IMG/VR virus record: IMGVR_UViG_3300008448_000489
Coordinates: 1 to 27,543 of that record
Strand: one strand, 5' to 3'
DNA length: 27,543 nucleotides
Origin: a virus
In this document: positions 6,606 through 13,269 of the stretch, piece by piece
Position numbering within the stretch: the first letter of the stretch is position 1
How the letters are laid out: every line of letters starts with the position of its first letter
Program-made: the position numbers and the translations under genes
Notes under the pieces: generated by a model
Database searches by the model: none
Told to the model about the DNA's origin: nothing
What the model saw: only the letters and a program-made list of their open reading frames with translations

Positions 6606-8843
6606 CTAGTATGCGCCCATAATCGTCATGATTATGTCTGCATTGATTGTTGTATCAATAACTCCCCATGAAGGAGTTGTTCCATCTGTTGTTAGATATT
6701 TACCTGAGTTGCCATTTTGTGCTGGAAGTCCTGCGTAATACTCGCTAAATACAATATCAGTAGTTCCAATAACAATCGGACTTACTATTGTTGCGTTAAT
6801 AAATGACTTATTAATATTTACTGTACCGCCAGAGCAGAATAACTCATCACCATTTTTTACTTCACCTGATGGGCTATTATCGTAGTCGGTTGCGCGAGTC
6901 AAAACCCAATTTGTTGAACCATCACCAATGGTTGTTAATGTATAGATACCATTTTGAGTTTGCGTTGTTTGATTCTTTACAAGAACACGAGCATTAATAG
7001 CAGGGCTTACACCATCTATGCTAAATGCTGCTTGTGTACCAGAATTTGTAAGTGTTGCACCTACGCCAGAAGTTCCATTGTTATAGGTAGCAGTTAGGTT
7101 TGCTGTTGTAGCAGCGACTACTGATTCATGGTAATTAATCTGAGTAACTACTGTATCAACATACTGTTTGGTGGCAAGACCAAGGTTTGTAGTTGGGTCT
7201 GCGCTTGCTAATCCACCAGAAAGCGTTAATCCTGTAATTGTTGTGTAAGTAGTACCCGAGTCAATGGTTGTACTACCAAGAGTAGGCGCTGAATAGATGG
7301 TAGTTGTGGCAATCTGAACCCAAGCGCTTCCTGACCACACATACATGTTATTAAGAACTGAGTTCCAATAGATAGCACCAACAAGGAGTGTGTTGCCATC
7401 ATTGTCTAAAGATGGAGGAGATGATTTGCTACCAAGATAACGGTCATCAAAATCATCATAAGTTGTTGCAGCACTGGAGGCTGAAGTGGCTGCGCTTGAT
7501 GCACTTGTTGCTGCTGCAGTTTGAGAAGTTAATGCACTAGATGCCGATGTTGCAGCACTGGAGGCTGAAGTAGCGGCTGCTGTTGCAGATGTTGCTGCTG
7601 AATTAGCAGATGTTAATGCTGATGATGCAGAAGTACTTGCACTATTAGCGCTAGTTAAGGCAGATGAAGCAGATGTTGCTGCGCTAGTAGCAGATGTTTC
7701 TGCAGATGATGCAGAAACAGCAGCAGCAGTTGTAGAAGCAGCAGCGCTTGCAGCGCTAGTTGCTGCTGCAGTGGCACTATTAGAAGCAGAGGTAGCCGAT
7801 GTTGCAGCAGCAGCAGCATAATCTGCAATAGCAGCAACAGAAGCAGCAGCAGTCGTTGCACTATTTGCAGCACTGGTTGCACTTGTTGCTGCTGCAGTGG
7901 CGCTCGCAGCAGCGCTTGTAGCGCTGGTAGCAGCAGCCGTGGCTGAATTAGCAGCCGAAGTAGCGGAAGTGGCTGCAGCACTAGCACTAGTTGCTGAGGC
8001 ACTTGCAGAAGCAGCAGATGCTGTTGCACTGTTTGCTGCTGATGTAGCACTAGTTGCAGCAGATGTAGCGCTCGTTGCAGCAGATGTTGCTGATGTTTGT
8101 GCATCTGTTAATGGACCAAAAAAAGCATCAACATAAGAAACTGGTGCAGCAGATGAACTTGTTAACCCTGCGCTGGATAGACCAGTAATGACTGGCGAGC
8201 CAGAGATTGTTGGGCTTACGAAGGTAGCAGCAGAGGCTGTAAAAGAACCTGTAAATGTGCTTGATACAATCGTAGAAGCAGTAATAGTTGAACTGGTTAC
8301 TGTGGCTGATGTAAATGTACCGCCAGTAAATGTTGCGCTAGTTGCAGTAAATGCACCAGTTACCGTACCGCTTGAATAAACTTTATTAGTAAGGGTCTGA
8401 GCCTTAGTAGTACCAACTACTACACCATCACCTGTTTCTAAGCCATGTACATGGGTCTGGTTAGCAAGTCCCAAAATCGCAGAATCTGTGTCATAGCCAC
8501 GAGAGGCAATATGAGTCTGGGATTCACGGAAGTCACGACCTGATACACCGTGTCTAACAACGGCTCCTGCTGAGTGAGCAACGCCTTGGGTTCCATCAAC
8601 ACCGCGAGTTACAACAAGTGTTGTGCTACTACCAGAGGTAACAGTGACAACTTCTTCTTTAGAAGTATCAGGGTCAACAATAAGTGTATATGGATATGAA
8701 GTTGGAAATCCGCTTACAGATGCAACGATAAACGAACTGTTGGATGCACCCTGTGCTTGGGCTGCAATGGATGATTGGAGCGAAGTTTCTACTGCGGTTG
8801 ACGAGTAGTACCGCGCTGGGGAGCCTGGGTCGCCTGCTGCCAT
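6606..8843 (-). CDS. Tail fibre with Ala/Ser/Thr repeat shaft (745 aa)
   Basis: Residues about 25-115 are a small beta domain with the motif RGVDGTQGVAHSAGAVV, common at fibre and adaptor interfaces. A Thr/Ser beta stretch follows (about 160-235), then about 215 residues (245-460) of nearly pure A/S/T repeats built on SAATSAT, which fits a trimeric coiled-coil shaft. After it come a WSGSAWV module (about 495-505), a TKQYVD helix (about 553) typical of phage fibres, and a C-terminal beta head with LVKNQTTQTQNGIYTL. The protein should attach to the short tail and reach the host surface. AAGG lies 6 bases before the ATG, which follows the adaptor stop by 8 bases. Confidence 0.82.
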   Translation of the reverse strand: MAAGDPGSPARYYSSTAVETSLQSSIAAQAQGASNSSFIVASVSGFPTSYPYTLIVDPDTSKEEVVTVTSGSSTTLVVTRGVDGTQGVAHSAGAVVRHGVSGRDFRESQTHIASRGYDTDSAILGLANQTHVHGLETGDGVVVGTTKAQTLTNKVYSSGTVTGAFTATSATFTGGTFTSATVTSSTITASTIVSSTFTGSFTASAATFVSPTISGSPVITGLSSAGLTSSSAAPVSYVDAFFGPLTDAQTSATSAATSATSAATSATSAANSATASAASASASATSASAAATSATSAANSATAAATSATSAAASATAAATSATSAANSATTAAASVAAIADYAAAAATSATSASNSATAAATSAASAAASTTAAAVSASSAETSATSAATSASSALTSANSASTSASSALTSANSAATSATAAATSASSAATSASSALTSQTAAATSASSAATSASSAATTYDDFDDRYLGSKSSPPSLDNDGNTLLVGAIYWNSVLNNMYVWSGSAWVQIATTTIYSAPTLGSTTIDSGTTYTTITGLTLSGGLASADPTTNLGLATKQYVDTVVTQINYHESVVAATTANLTATYNNGTSGVGATLTNSGTQAAFSIDGVSPAINARVLVKNQTTQTQNGIYTLTTIGDGSTNWVLTRATDYDNSPSGEVKNGDELFCSGGTVNINKSFINATIVSPIVIGTTDIVFSEYYAGLPAQNGNSGKYLTTDGTTPSWGVIDTTINADIIMTIMGAY
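7460..8110 (-). repeat. Degenerate repeat tract coding the fibre shaft
   Basis: The tract consists of imperfect repeats of GCA/GCT, AGT/TCA and ACA/ACT codons that encode the A/S/T shaft of the fibre. Units such as GCAGCAGATGTTGCTG (plus-strand sense) recur with synonymous variation. Recombination or slippage here would change shaft length in frame because the unit is a multiple of three. Confidence 0.8.
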
Positions 8844-8851
8844 TTTCTACC

Positions 8852-9745
8852 TTATCTCTGATAGTGCGAACGGATTGGATATTGTCGGCGTTGGTTATTC
8901 GCCACTTCGTTTAAACGCTGCTGATAAATGCCAAACAAAAATCTGGCTGCGTTCTGCCCTGAACCATTTGGGCGTACGCCATCTAATATGTCTGCTGCTG
9001 CAGACTGAGGACCAAGGCGTGAAGGGTCCAAGAAAGAAATCATGCGGAAGGCTGCGCCATAGATGACAACATCTTCCGAATAAGAAGGAAAGCCTGTAAC
9101 CGTTGAATACTCTTGCTCATTGCTAGTAAGCAGCGTTGGGCGCTTGCTGTAGGTAACATGCACAGTTTGTCCAGGAACAATCTCTGAATAAATAGATAGA
9201 CTCTTTGCGGTAGTAAAAGCATCTGAATCTGCAGTTCTATCTAACTGCCATGCACGAGCAGGAAACCACTCTTTAGAAGGACCAATAATGGAATAGGTTA
9301 CTGATAAAACATTTTCTACTGCAGCAGGGATTCCATAGGAATACTGCGCTGCTACATAATCAAAATCATAAGAGCCAATAGCAAATACACTTGGGTACAT
9401 AGCATCAATAGTGTTATTGATAGCGTTTTTAATTTCTTGCCTTGGAAACAATGGAGCCATAGTTACCTTAGCATTTTGAGCATGGGTAGCAGCAGTAGTA
9501 CCACGCTGCGCTCTACCCCAAGGGGCTACGGTAAGAATTCCTGCCACATTGTCTGTACTGTTAACGAATACAATTTCATCATCAATCTGTACATAGCCAC
9601 GACCAATTACGCTGGCATCATAAACAGTCAGCGATGTGGTTGTGCTGGTAGCGCTAGTAGTAAGCCATGAGGCTGGCTCTGTGTTCTCTGTGTAGCCATG
9701 CAGCACAGCCTCAACGCGGTCTGCTAGTTGAGCAAATGTACTCAT
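8852..9745 (-). CDS. Head-tail adaptor-like protein (297 aa)
   Basis: The first 30 residues are helical, followed by an inserted beta domain (about 34-95) with the motif RGTTAATHAQNAKVT, and then a helix (about 101-120, RQEIKNAINNTIDAMYP) characteristic of phage adaptor proteins in which N-terminal helices bind below the portal. The remainder is beta strands plus a C-terminal helix, matching the plan of gp11 / tail tubular A-type adaptors of short-tailed phages. The position between the small head genes and the fibre supports this. The ATG overlaps the previous TGA (ATGA). Sequence-level identity to a named family was not established. Confidence 0.65.
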   Translation of the reverse strand: MSTFAQLADRVEAVLHGYTENTEPASWLTTSATSTTTSLTVYDASVIGRGYVQIDDEIVFVNSTDNVAGILTVAPWGRAQRGTTAATHAQNAKVTMAPLFPRQEIKNAINNTIDAMYPSVFAIGSYDFDYVAAQYSYGIPAAVENVLSVTYSIIGPSKEWFPARAWQLDRTADSDAFTTAKSLSIYSEIVPGQTVHVTYSKRPTLLTSNEQEYSTVTGFPSYSEDVVIYGAAFRMISFLDPSRLGPQSAAADILDGVRPNGSGQNAARFLFGIYQQRLNEVANNQRRQYPIRSHYQR

Positions 9746-10017
9746 AGGTCAATACTCCTTAAAGCAACTACGGCTGATAGCCCAGAGGTGCCAGCAAGTT
9801 CATTGCAGATAGCGTTTAAACCTTTATAGTCATTTGGCTGGCGGGAGGAACTAGCCTTGTAATTAAGGGCAGCAATAAGTCCTAGACCAGATGTGCCAGC
9901 ATAGGCGTTAGCAGCGCCCTGTGGTGCCTTATAGACCGTATAAACGGGATATGTACCACCGTTGGCTAGGCGGTTAAGTTCTCCCGTAAGTGTGCTTCCT
10001 GCTGCTCCTGTTGCCAT
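9742..10017 (-). CDS. Small virion-type protein with AGTSGL repeats (91 aa)
   Basis: The 91-residue protein holds repeated short units: LTGELNRLA, YAGTSGLGLIAALN and LAGTSGLSAVVALR, each a glycine turn followed by a helix-like hydrophobic stretch. Similar small proteins with AGTxGL repeats are common among head genes of actinobacterial phages, from memory, with no known function. Its ATG shares a base with the preceding TAA, and its TGA overlaps the adaptor ATG, so it is tightly coupled to the adaptor. Confidence 0.7.
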   Translation of the reverse strand: MATGAAGSTLTGELNRLANGGTYPVYTVYKAPQGAANAYAGTSGLGLIAALNYKASSSRQPNDYKGLNAICNELAGTSGLSAVVALRSIDL

Positions 10018-10187
10018 TACTTACCCTTCTTCTTCTTTCGTGCCACAGCAGCATTGTCCACAAGGTTCGGATACTTCCGACCCGCAGCCTTTGCTCTTGC
10101 TTTGGCAGCAGCCTTCTGTGAGGAGGTTAATTTCGTTGATGTTTTCTTTGGATTCTTCTTGTCCCAAAATGCTTTACCCTTCACCAT
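10017..10187 (-). CDS. Very basic 56-aa protein
   Basis: The reading frame starts ATG GTG AAG at 10187 and encodes a 56-residue Lys/Arg/Ala-rich peptide with SSQKAAAKARAKAAGRKYPN in the middle and a KKKKGK end. It overlaps the upstream stop (ATGGTGA) and the downstream ATG (TAATG), which strongly supports real translation. Such peptides among head genes may bind DNA or condense the packaged genome; this role is inference. Confidence 0.72.
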   Translation of the reverse strand: MVKGKAFWDKKNPKKTSTKLTSSQKAAAKARAKAAGRKYPNLVDNAAVARKKKKGK

Positions 10188-10447
10188 TTCACCTTATCTG
10201 CCCAATATGCTGCGCTCATTTTGCCTTTGGCAATGTTCTTAGCATGGCGTGCTTTAAATGATTTTTGTCTAGGCGTAGACTTTTTATCGCCACTAACGCC
10301 TTGCTGACCAAAACGGATGGTCTTTACTTGACTGCCTTCTTTGGCAACCACAACATGTGACTTAGTTGGATGGCTTGGCGTACGCTTGGGTTTGTTAAAA
10401 CCTGCTACGCCAGCCCTTTTAATTCGTGGGTCTTTTTTACTTGCCAC
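10181..10447 (-). CDS. Conserved basic phage protein ending in AAYWADKVKW (88 aa)
   Basis: The 88-residue protein has the blocks FNKPKRTPSHPTKSHVVVAK, VKTIRFGQQGVSG and KSFKARHAKNIAKGKMSAAY near its end. I recognise this pattern as an uncharacterised family common in aquatic phages and other viruses (probably a DUF6321-type domain, from memory). The high Lys/Arg content suggests nucleic-acid contact. The start is GTG at 10447, inside the end of the preceding lysine-rich gene (11-base overlap), with a weak ribosome site, so coupling is likely. Confidence 0.75.
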   Translation of the reverse strand: MASKKDPRIKRAGVAGFNKPKRTPSHPTKSHVVVAKEGSQVKTIRFGQQGVSGDKKSTPRQKSFKARHAKNIAKGKMSAAYWADKVKW

Positions 10448-10562
10448 GCTTCTTTGCAGCCTTCTTCATTACCATTTTCTTACCAGACTTCTTTGCTGCT
10501 TTCTTTGCTGCAGCCATACCCTTCTTTGAGTAAGAGTATTCTTTTCCGTTTACCATTGGCAT
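10437..10562 (-). CDS. Lysine/alanine-rich 41-aa peptide
   Basis: The frame encodes MPMVNGKEYSYSKKGM and then a run of KKAAKK-type repeats ending KKRGK, 41 residues in all. GAGGA stands 6 bases before the ATG at 10562 and the frame fits exactly between its neighbours. The composition resembles small histone-like or DNA-condensing peptides; no family is assigned. An alternative ATG lies two codons further in. Confidence 0.65.
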   Translation of the reverse strand: MPMVNGKEYSYSKKGMAAAKKAAKKSGKKMVMKKAAKKRGK

Positions 10563-10564
10563 GG

Positions 10565-10654
10565 TTATTCCTCATCTTCTTCGTAGATGTCCTCATCTTC
10601 AATGGTGGGAGAGGGCAGTCCCCACAACGGCTCTGGAATAATGGTGCTAGTCAT
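10565..10654 (-). CDS. Acidic 29-aa peptide
   Basis: A short frame encodes MTSTIIPEPLWGLPSPT followed by an acidic end (IEDEDIYEEDEE). It starts within the last codons of the upstream gene, where GAGG lies 6 bases before the chosen ATG (two in-frame ATGs precede it), and ends 2 bases before the next ATG. It lies directly next to lysine-rich genes, so a charge partner is possible. It could be a by-product of a leader for the next gene. Confidence 0.5.
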   Translation of the reverse strand: MTSTIIPEPLWGLPSPTIEDEDIYEEDEE

Positions 10655-10898
10655 CATCATCCTCATCCAGCATCCGCTTAATCTCATCCTCAGAAGGGGA
10701 ACGGTAGTTCACCCAACTTGGATAAGAACCTTTATCCATAACAAATGACAGGGCTAGTTCAGACTTAAAGCCTGCTTTGAGCAAAGATTTGTAGTACTCG
10801 TTAAGCCAAATGCAGTACATTTCAAGTTCTGTATATGACTCATCCTTGACTGTACGCACGCGTTTTACTTGTTTCTTTCGTGGTTTGCGAGCAGCCAT
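10647..10898 (-). CDS. Small head-region protein with basic start and acidic end (83 aa)
   Basis: The protein opens with a basic stretch (ARKPRKKQVKRVRT), continues with a helical aromatic region (YCIWLNEYYKSLLKAGF) and a segment FVMDKGSYPSW, and finishes with DEDDDD. I recall comparable small proteins after the capsid gene in actinophages, without function. AGGAGG stands 4 bases before the ATG. Confidence 0.7.
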   Translation of the reverse strand: MAARKPRKKQVKRVRTVKDESYTELEMYCIWLNEYYKSLLKAGFKSELALSFVMDKGSYPSWVNYRSPSEDEIKRMLDEDDDD

Positions 10899-10906
10899 GA
10901 TTCCTC

Positions 10907-11158
10907 CTATGCCCCGTATGCCTTGCCTGTTTCGTTTGAAATCTTTACAGCCTGTTGAATCTTCTTCATACTCGTTCCATCAGGTTGAATACCTTGAGCA
11001 CGAGCATCCCTATATGCCTGTAGTTCTTTATCCCATTTCTTTGCAGATACGCTTAGGTTAGAGTTTGCTTCTCCTGTATTCATTACAAGAGTTCCAACTT
11101 TGCAACCAAAGCAACCTTCTACAAACTCAGGATGGGTCTGTTGTCTATGTAGGCTCAT
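10907..11158 (-). CDS. Small CxxC protein of the head region (83 aa)
   Basis: An 83-residue protein with the motif HPEFVEGCFGCKVGT (residues 9-23) containing CFGC, then a helical part with KWDKELQAYRDARAQGIQP. The single CxxC next to His residues could bind a metal or form a disulfide, but only two cysteines are present, so a full zinc site would need other ligands (H4, H9) or a partner. The pattern recurs in actinobacterial phages as far as I recall. Its ATG overlaps the previous TGA (ATGA). Confidence 0.7.
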   Translation of the reverse strand: MSLHRQQTHPEFVEGCFGCKVGTLVMNTGEANSNLSVSAKKWDKELQAYRDARAQGIQPDGTSMKKIQQAVKISNETGKAYGA

Positions 11159-11415
11159 GCTGGTGTTATGTATGCTCCGTAGCCCTGTGCTGTAAGGGCA
11201 TCAGCAGTCTGTTGGTTAATAAGATTTTTTGTTCCACCTAAGTAATACTCCTCTGCCTGATTTGTCTGAATTTGGCTTGGATACCTAAAGGAACTATACA
11301 CTCCGTTTAAACGCAAGACAGATATGCCACGCGGTAGTTCAATACGAGCAAAGAGGATATGGTCCCCTGCTGGGGTTTCATCTACGGTAGGCGTAGTGAA
11401 GTAATACATTGACAT
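11155..11415 (-). CDS. Small protein downstream of the capsid gene (86 aa)
   Basis: I chose the ATG at 11415 because AGGAGG lies 4 bases upstream; an in-frame extension to 11436 would swallow that site. The protein starts MSMYYFTTPTVDE, has a beta-like middle (HILFARIELPRGISVLRLNG) and ends LTAQGYGAYITPA. It may be a head-completion or decoration component by position only. It overlaps the next gene by 4 bases. Confidence 0.68.
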   Translation of the reverse strand: MSMYYFTTPTVDETPAGDHILFARIELPRGISVLRLNGVYSSFRYPSQIQTNQAEEYYLGGTKNLINQQTADALTAQGYGAYITPA

Positions 11416-11435
11416 AAGTCCTCCTAATGAACTCA

Positions 11436-11471
11436 CCCCAAAGGGGCAGACTTTTCAAATATGTCTACCCC
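11436..11471 (-). promoter_or_regulatory. Two mutually exclusive stem-loops after the capsid gene
   Basis: In the minus-strand transcript, GGGGTAGAC (11471-11463) can pair with GTCTGCCCC (11451-11443), a 9-bp stem with one G-U pair and an 11-base loop. The same CCCC (11446-11443) can instead pair with GGGG (11439-11436) around TTT. No U-run follows. The position directly after the capsid stop suggests partial termination, RNA processing or mRNA stabilisation that sets capsid protein above the downstream genes. Confidence 0.5.
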
Positions 11472-11485
11472 TCAGAGTCAATCAA

Positions 11486-12658
11486 CTAGAGAGCAGCGAT
11501 TGAAGAACCAGTTTCAATGCGATATAGCGCTTCCTCGCGGTAACGGCTCCATCCAAGGACACCGTACCAACCGATTGGGCGGAAACGCATTAACTTATCG
11601 GTAACTGGACCGATAACAACACCTGGCTCCTGTGCTACGGCTTCAGCCAATGCTTGCTTACCGCAAACGATGGTTCTGAATACGCGTGTTACAGGGGTTA
11701 CAGTTACAACAGTTGTTGCAGTAACTGCAGCAGTATTGGCTACATCTACGGTGAATGTAGTTGTTGAGCCAGATGTGCTGATTGCAGTAATTTTTGCAGT
11801 AGATGCAATGCCAGTTCCAGAAATCTTGTCGCCTACCTCAGCGCGTGTTGCGATTACAGCAGTAGATGCAACACCAAAGGTGAAGCCTGCTGAAGTACCT
11901 GCAACGGTTACTGCGGTTGTAGCGAGAGCGGTCTGGTCTGCGCCATCCTTAGCAGAGAACATGCGTGCGTTTTCTACAAAGAAAGCGCCTTCGTATGTTC
12001 CGATGGTACCTGCGAACAGGTTGCCAAGTGATGCATCAGTGTGTGCGTGAGTATCACGCCATCCGATTGAGCCAGATTCGGCACGGAGGTCATGTGATAC
12101 TTCTGGGTGAATACCGACCCAGTATAGGCTTCCTGCGCGAGGAACAGCCTTATTGGAACGGAGTTTTGCAACAACCTTGCGAAGGTCAGCAGAATCAATA
12201 GTGTCTGATGCTGTGACTGTAGCAGTGGATGTGCGGGTTCCACCGTAAATAACATTGGTGCCTTGACGAAGGACATTTTGTGCCACAACATCAAGAGAGT
12301 CAGCCAAGTTGTAAGCGATGATGTCTGCAACAGCAGGGTCAACATCAGATAGTGAGAACAACTGTAGTTTGCGTGTTACAAGGGCAGCGTTGCCGTACTC
12401 TGCAAGAGTTACAGATACGGTATCAACATTGCTTAGTGCAACTGCATCTGGGTCAGTTGTTTCTGTGAGCGTTGAAGTAGCAGCCGACAAATCGTTGTAA
12501 AGTGAGAATACAACGGATGAGCCTGGCATAGCCTGTTGTACAGGCTTCTTATCCGCAACAGCACGAATCATCGGCTGAGAGCGGAGGGCAAATTCAACAT
12601 AACGGTCATAAGCGGTCTGAACTAGACCACTAATTGCCGATGTGTCTGTAAATGCCAT
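11486..12658 (-). CDS. Major capsid protein, N4-gp56 family type
   Basis: The 390-residue protein resembles the N4-gp56 group of HK97-fold capsid proteins: an N-terminal helix with a YDRYVEFALRSQPMIR block (17-32), an A-domain-like stretch with SVTLAEYGNAALVTRKLQL (82-100), VLRQGTNVIYGG (129-140), a P-domain helix (DSADLRKVVAKLRSNK, 155-170) and WVGIHPEVSHDLR (180-192). A Thr/Ala/Val-rich beta block at about 246-323 interrupts the usual fold and looks like an inserted Ig-like surface domain. It follows the scaffold gene and has the strongest ribosome site in the window, as expected for the most abundant virion protein. Confidence 0.85.
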   Translation of the reverse strand: MAFTDTSAISGLVQTAYDRYVEFALRSQPMIRAVADKKPVQQAMPGSSVVFSLYNDLSAATSTLTETTDPDAVALSNVDTVSVTLAEYGNAALVTRKLQLFSLSDVDPAVADIIAYNLADSLDVVAQNVLRQGTNVIYGGTRTSTATVTASDTIDSADLRKVVAKLRSNKAVPRAGSLYWVGIHPEVSHDLRAESGSIGWRDTHAHTDASLGNLFAGTIGTYEGAFFVENARMFSAKDGADQTALATTAVTVAGTSAGFTFGVASTAVIATRAEVGDKISGTGIASTAKITAISTSGSTTTFTVDVANTAAVTATTVVTVTPVTRVFRTIVCGKQALAEAVAQEPGVVIGPVTDKLMRFRPIGWYGVLGWSRYREEALYRIETGSSIAAL

Positions 12659-12664
12659 GTGGGT

Positions 12665-12673
12665 TCACCTCCT
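12665..12673 (-). promoter_or_regulatory. Very strong ribosome binding site of the capsid gene
   Basis: AGGAGGTGA matches nine bases of the anti-Shine-Dalgarno sequence and sits 6 bases before the capsid ATG. It is the longest such match I found in the window. Confidence 0.85.
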
Positions 12674-12696
12674 GGTGATTGGTTGATGTAAGTTAT

Positions 12697-13149
12697 TTAA
12701 TTTAAACCAAGGAGTGCATCTAAGTCCTCACGAGTCTTTGCTCCTGCAATCTTTGCAAACGCATCTTCGTCAACATCTGGCGCAGAGCCAGTAGAAACTA
12801 GATTGTTGATTCTTGCTTGAGCCTTGACCTCTGGACTTTTTTCTGCAGGCTTTTCCTCAGATGGAGTTTGGATTCCAAATACATCACCGTATTCATTAAC
12901 CCACTTAACAATTTCTTCCTCAGAGGAATCAATATCTGGTGGTATGAACGCGGCAATCTTTGGGTTTAATCCCTTAGCCTGTAGTACATCCTTGACAGTA
13001 CGCTGACGGGTCTGAGTTTTTAGACCTGACAACTCCTGTTCTAGTTCTTTCGCACGCTTTTCCAGCGCACGGTTTACTTTGCGGAGTTGACCAACAACAT
13101 CTGTAGTAGTGTCGTCATCTTCTTCGTCATCGTAGTAATTGGTAGCCAT
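12697..13149 (-). CDS. Capsid scaffolding protein (150 aa)
   Basis: An acidic start (YYDDEEDDDTTTD) leads into a coiled coil (about 20-48, RKVNRALEKRAKELEQELSG), then TVKDVLQAKGLNPKIAAFIP and an acidic, disordered second half ending LDALLGLN. This layout, with the gene immediately before the capsid gene, is typical of phage scaffolding proteins that guide procapsid assembly and leave before packaging. GGGAG lies 8 bases before the ATG. Confidence 0.8.
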   Translation of the reverse strand: MATNYYDDEEDDDTTTDVVGQLRKVNRALEKRAKELEQELSGLKTQTRQRTVKDVLQAKGLNPKIAAFIPPDIDSSEEEIVKWVNEYGDVFGIQTPSEEKPAEKSPEVKAQARINNLVSTGSAPDVDEDAFAKIAGAKTREDLDALLGLN

Positions 13150-13228
13150 CTACCTATCTCCCTTTTCTTAGTTGTATTCGCAATCCACAATGAGGTTCGG
13201 GGAAACCAAATTGGCTATTGCTACCAGA

Positions 13229-13258
13229 CTTATACGCCCCCCTGGGCTGGTTGGTCAG
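13229..13258 (-). promoter_or_regulatory. Candidate internal promoter before scaffold and capsid genes
   Basis: The 120-base gap between the 502-aa gene and the scaffold gene is the largest in the operon. On the minus strand it contains CTGACC (13258-13253), 18 bases, then TATAAG (13234-13229), a 4/6 and 5/6 match to sigma-70-type boxes. It would give separate, stronger transcription of scaffold and capsid. No other clear element is visible in the gap. Confidence 0.32.
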
Positions 13259-13269
13259 GGTGGGGATTC

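Noticed and set aside
7460-8110. CRISPR-like array
   Set aside because: The repeats are degenerate codon repeats without constant spacers and they encode a continuous fibre shaft.
7655-8136. Leu/Gln-rich and Ala/Val-rich frames overlapping the fibre repeats
   Set aside because: They are other-frame readings of the GCA/TCA repeat tract, with no ribosome site and biased low-complexity composition.
11436-11471. Intrinsic terminator after the capsid gene
   Set aside because: The stem is good, but no T-run follows on the transcribed strand and genes continue with short spacing.
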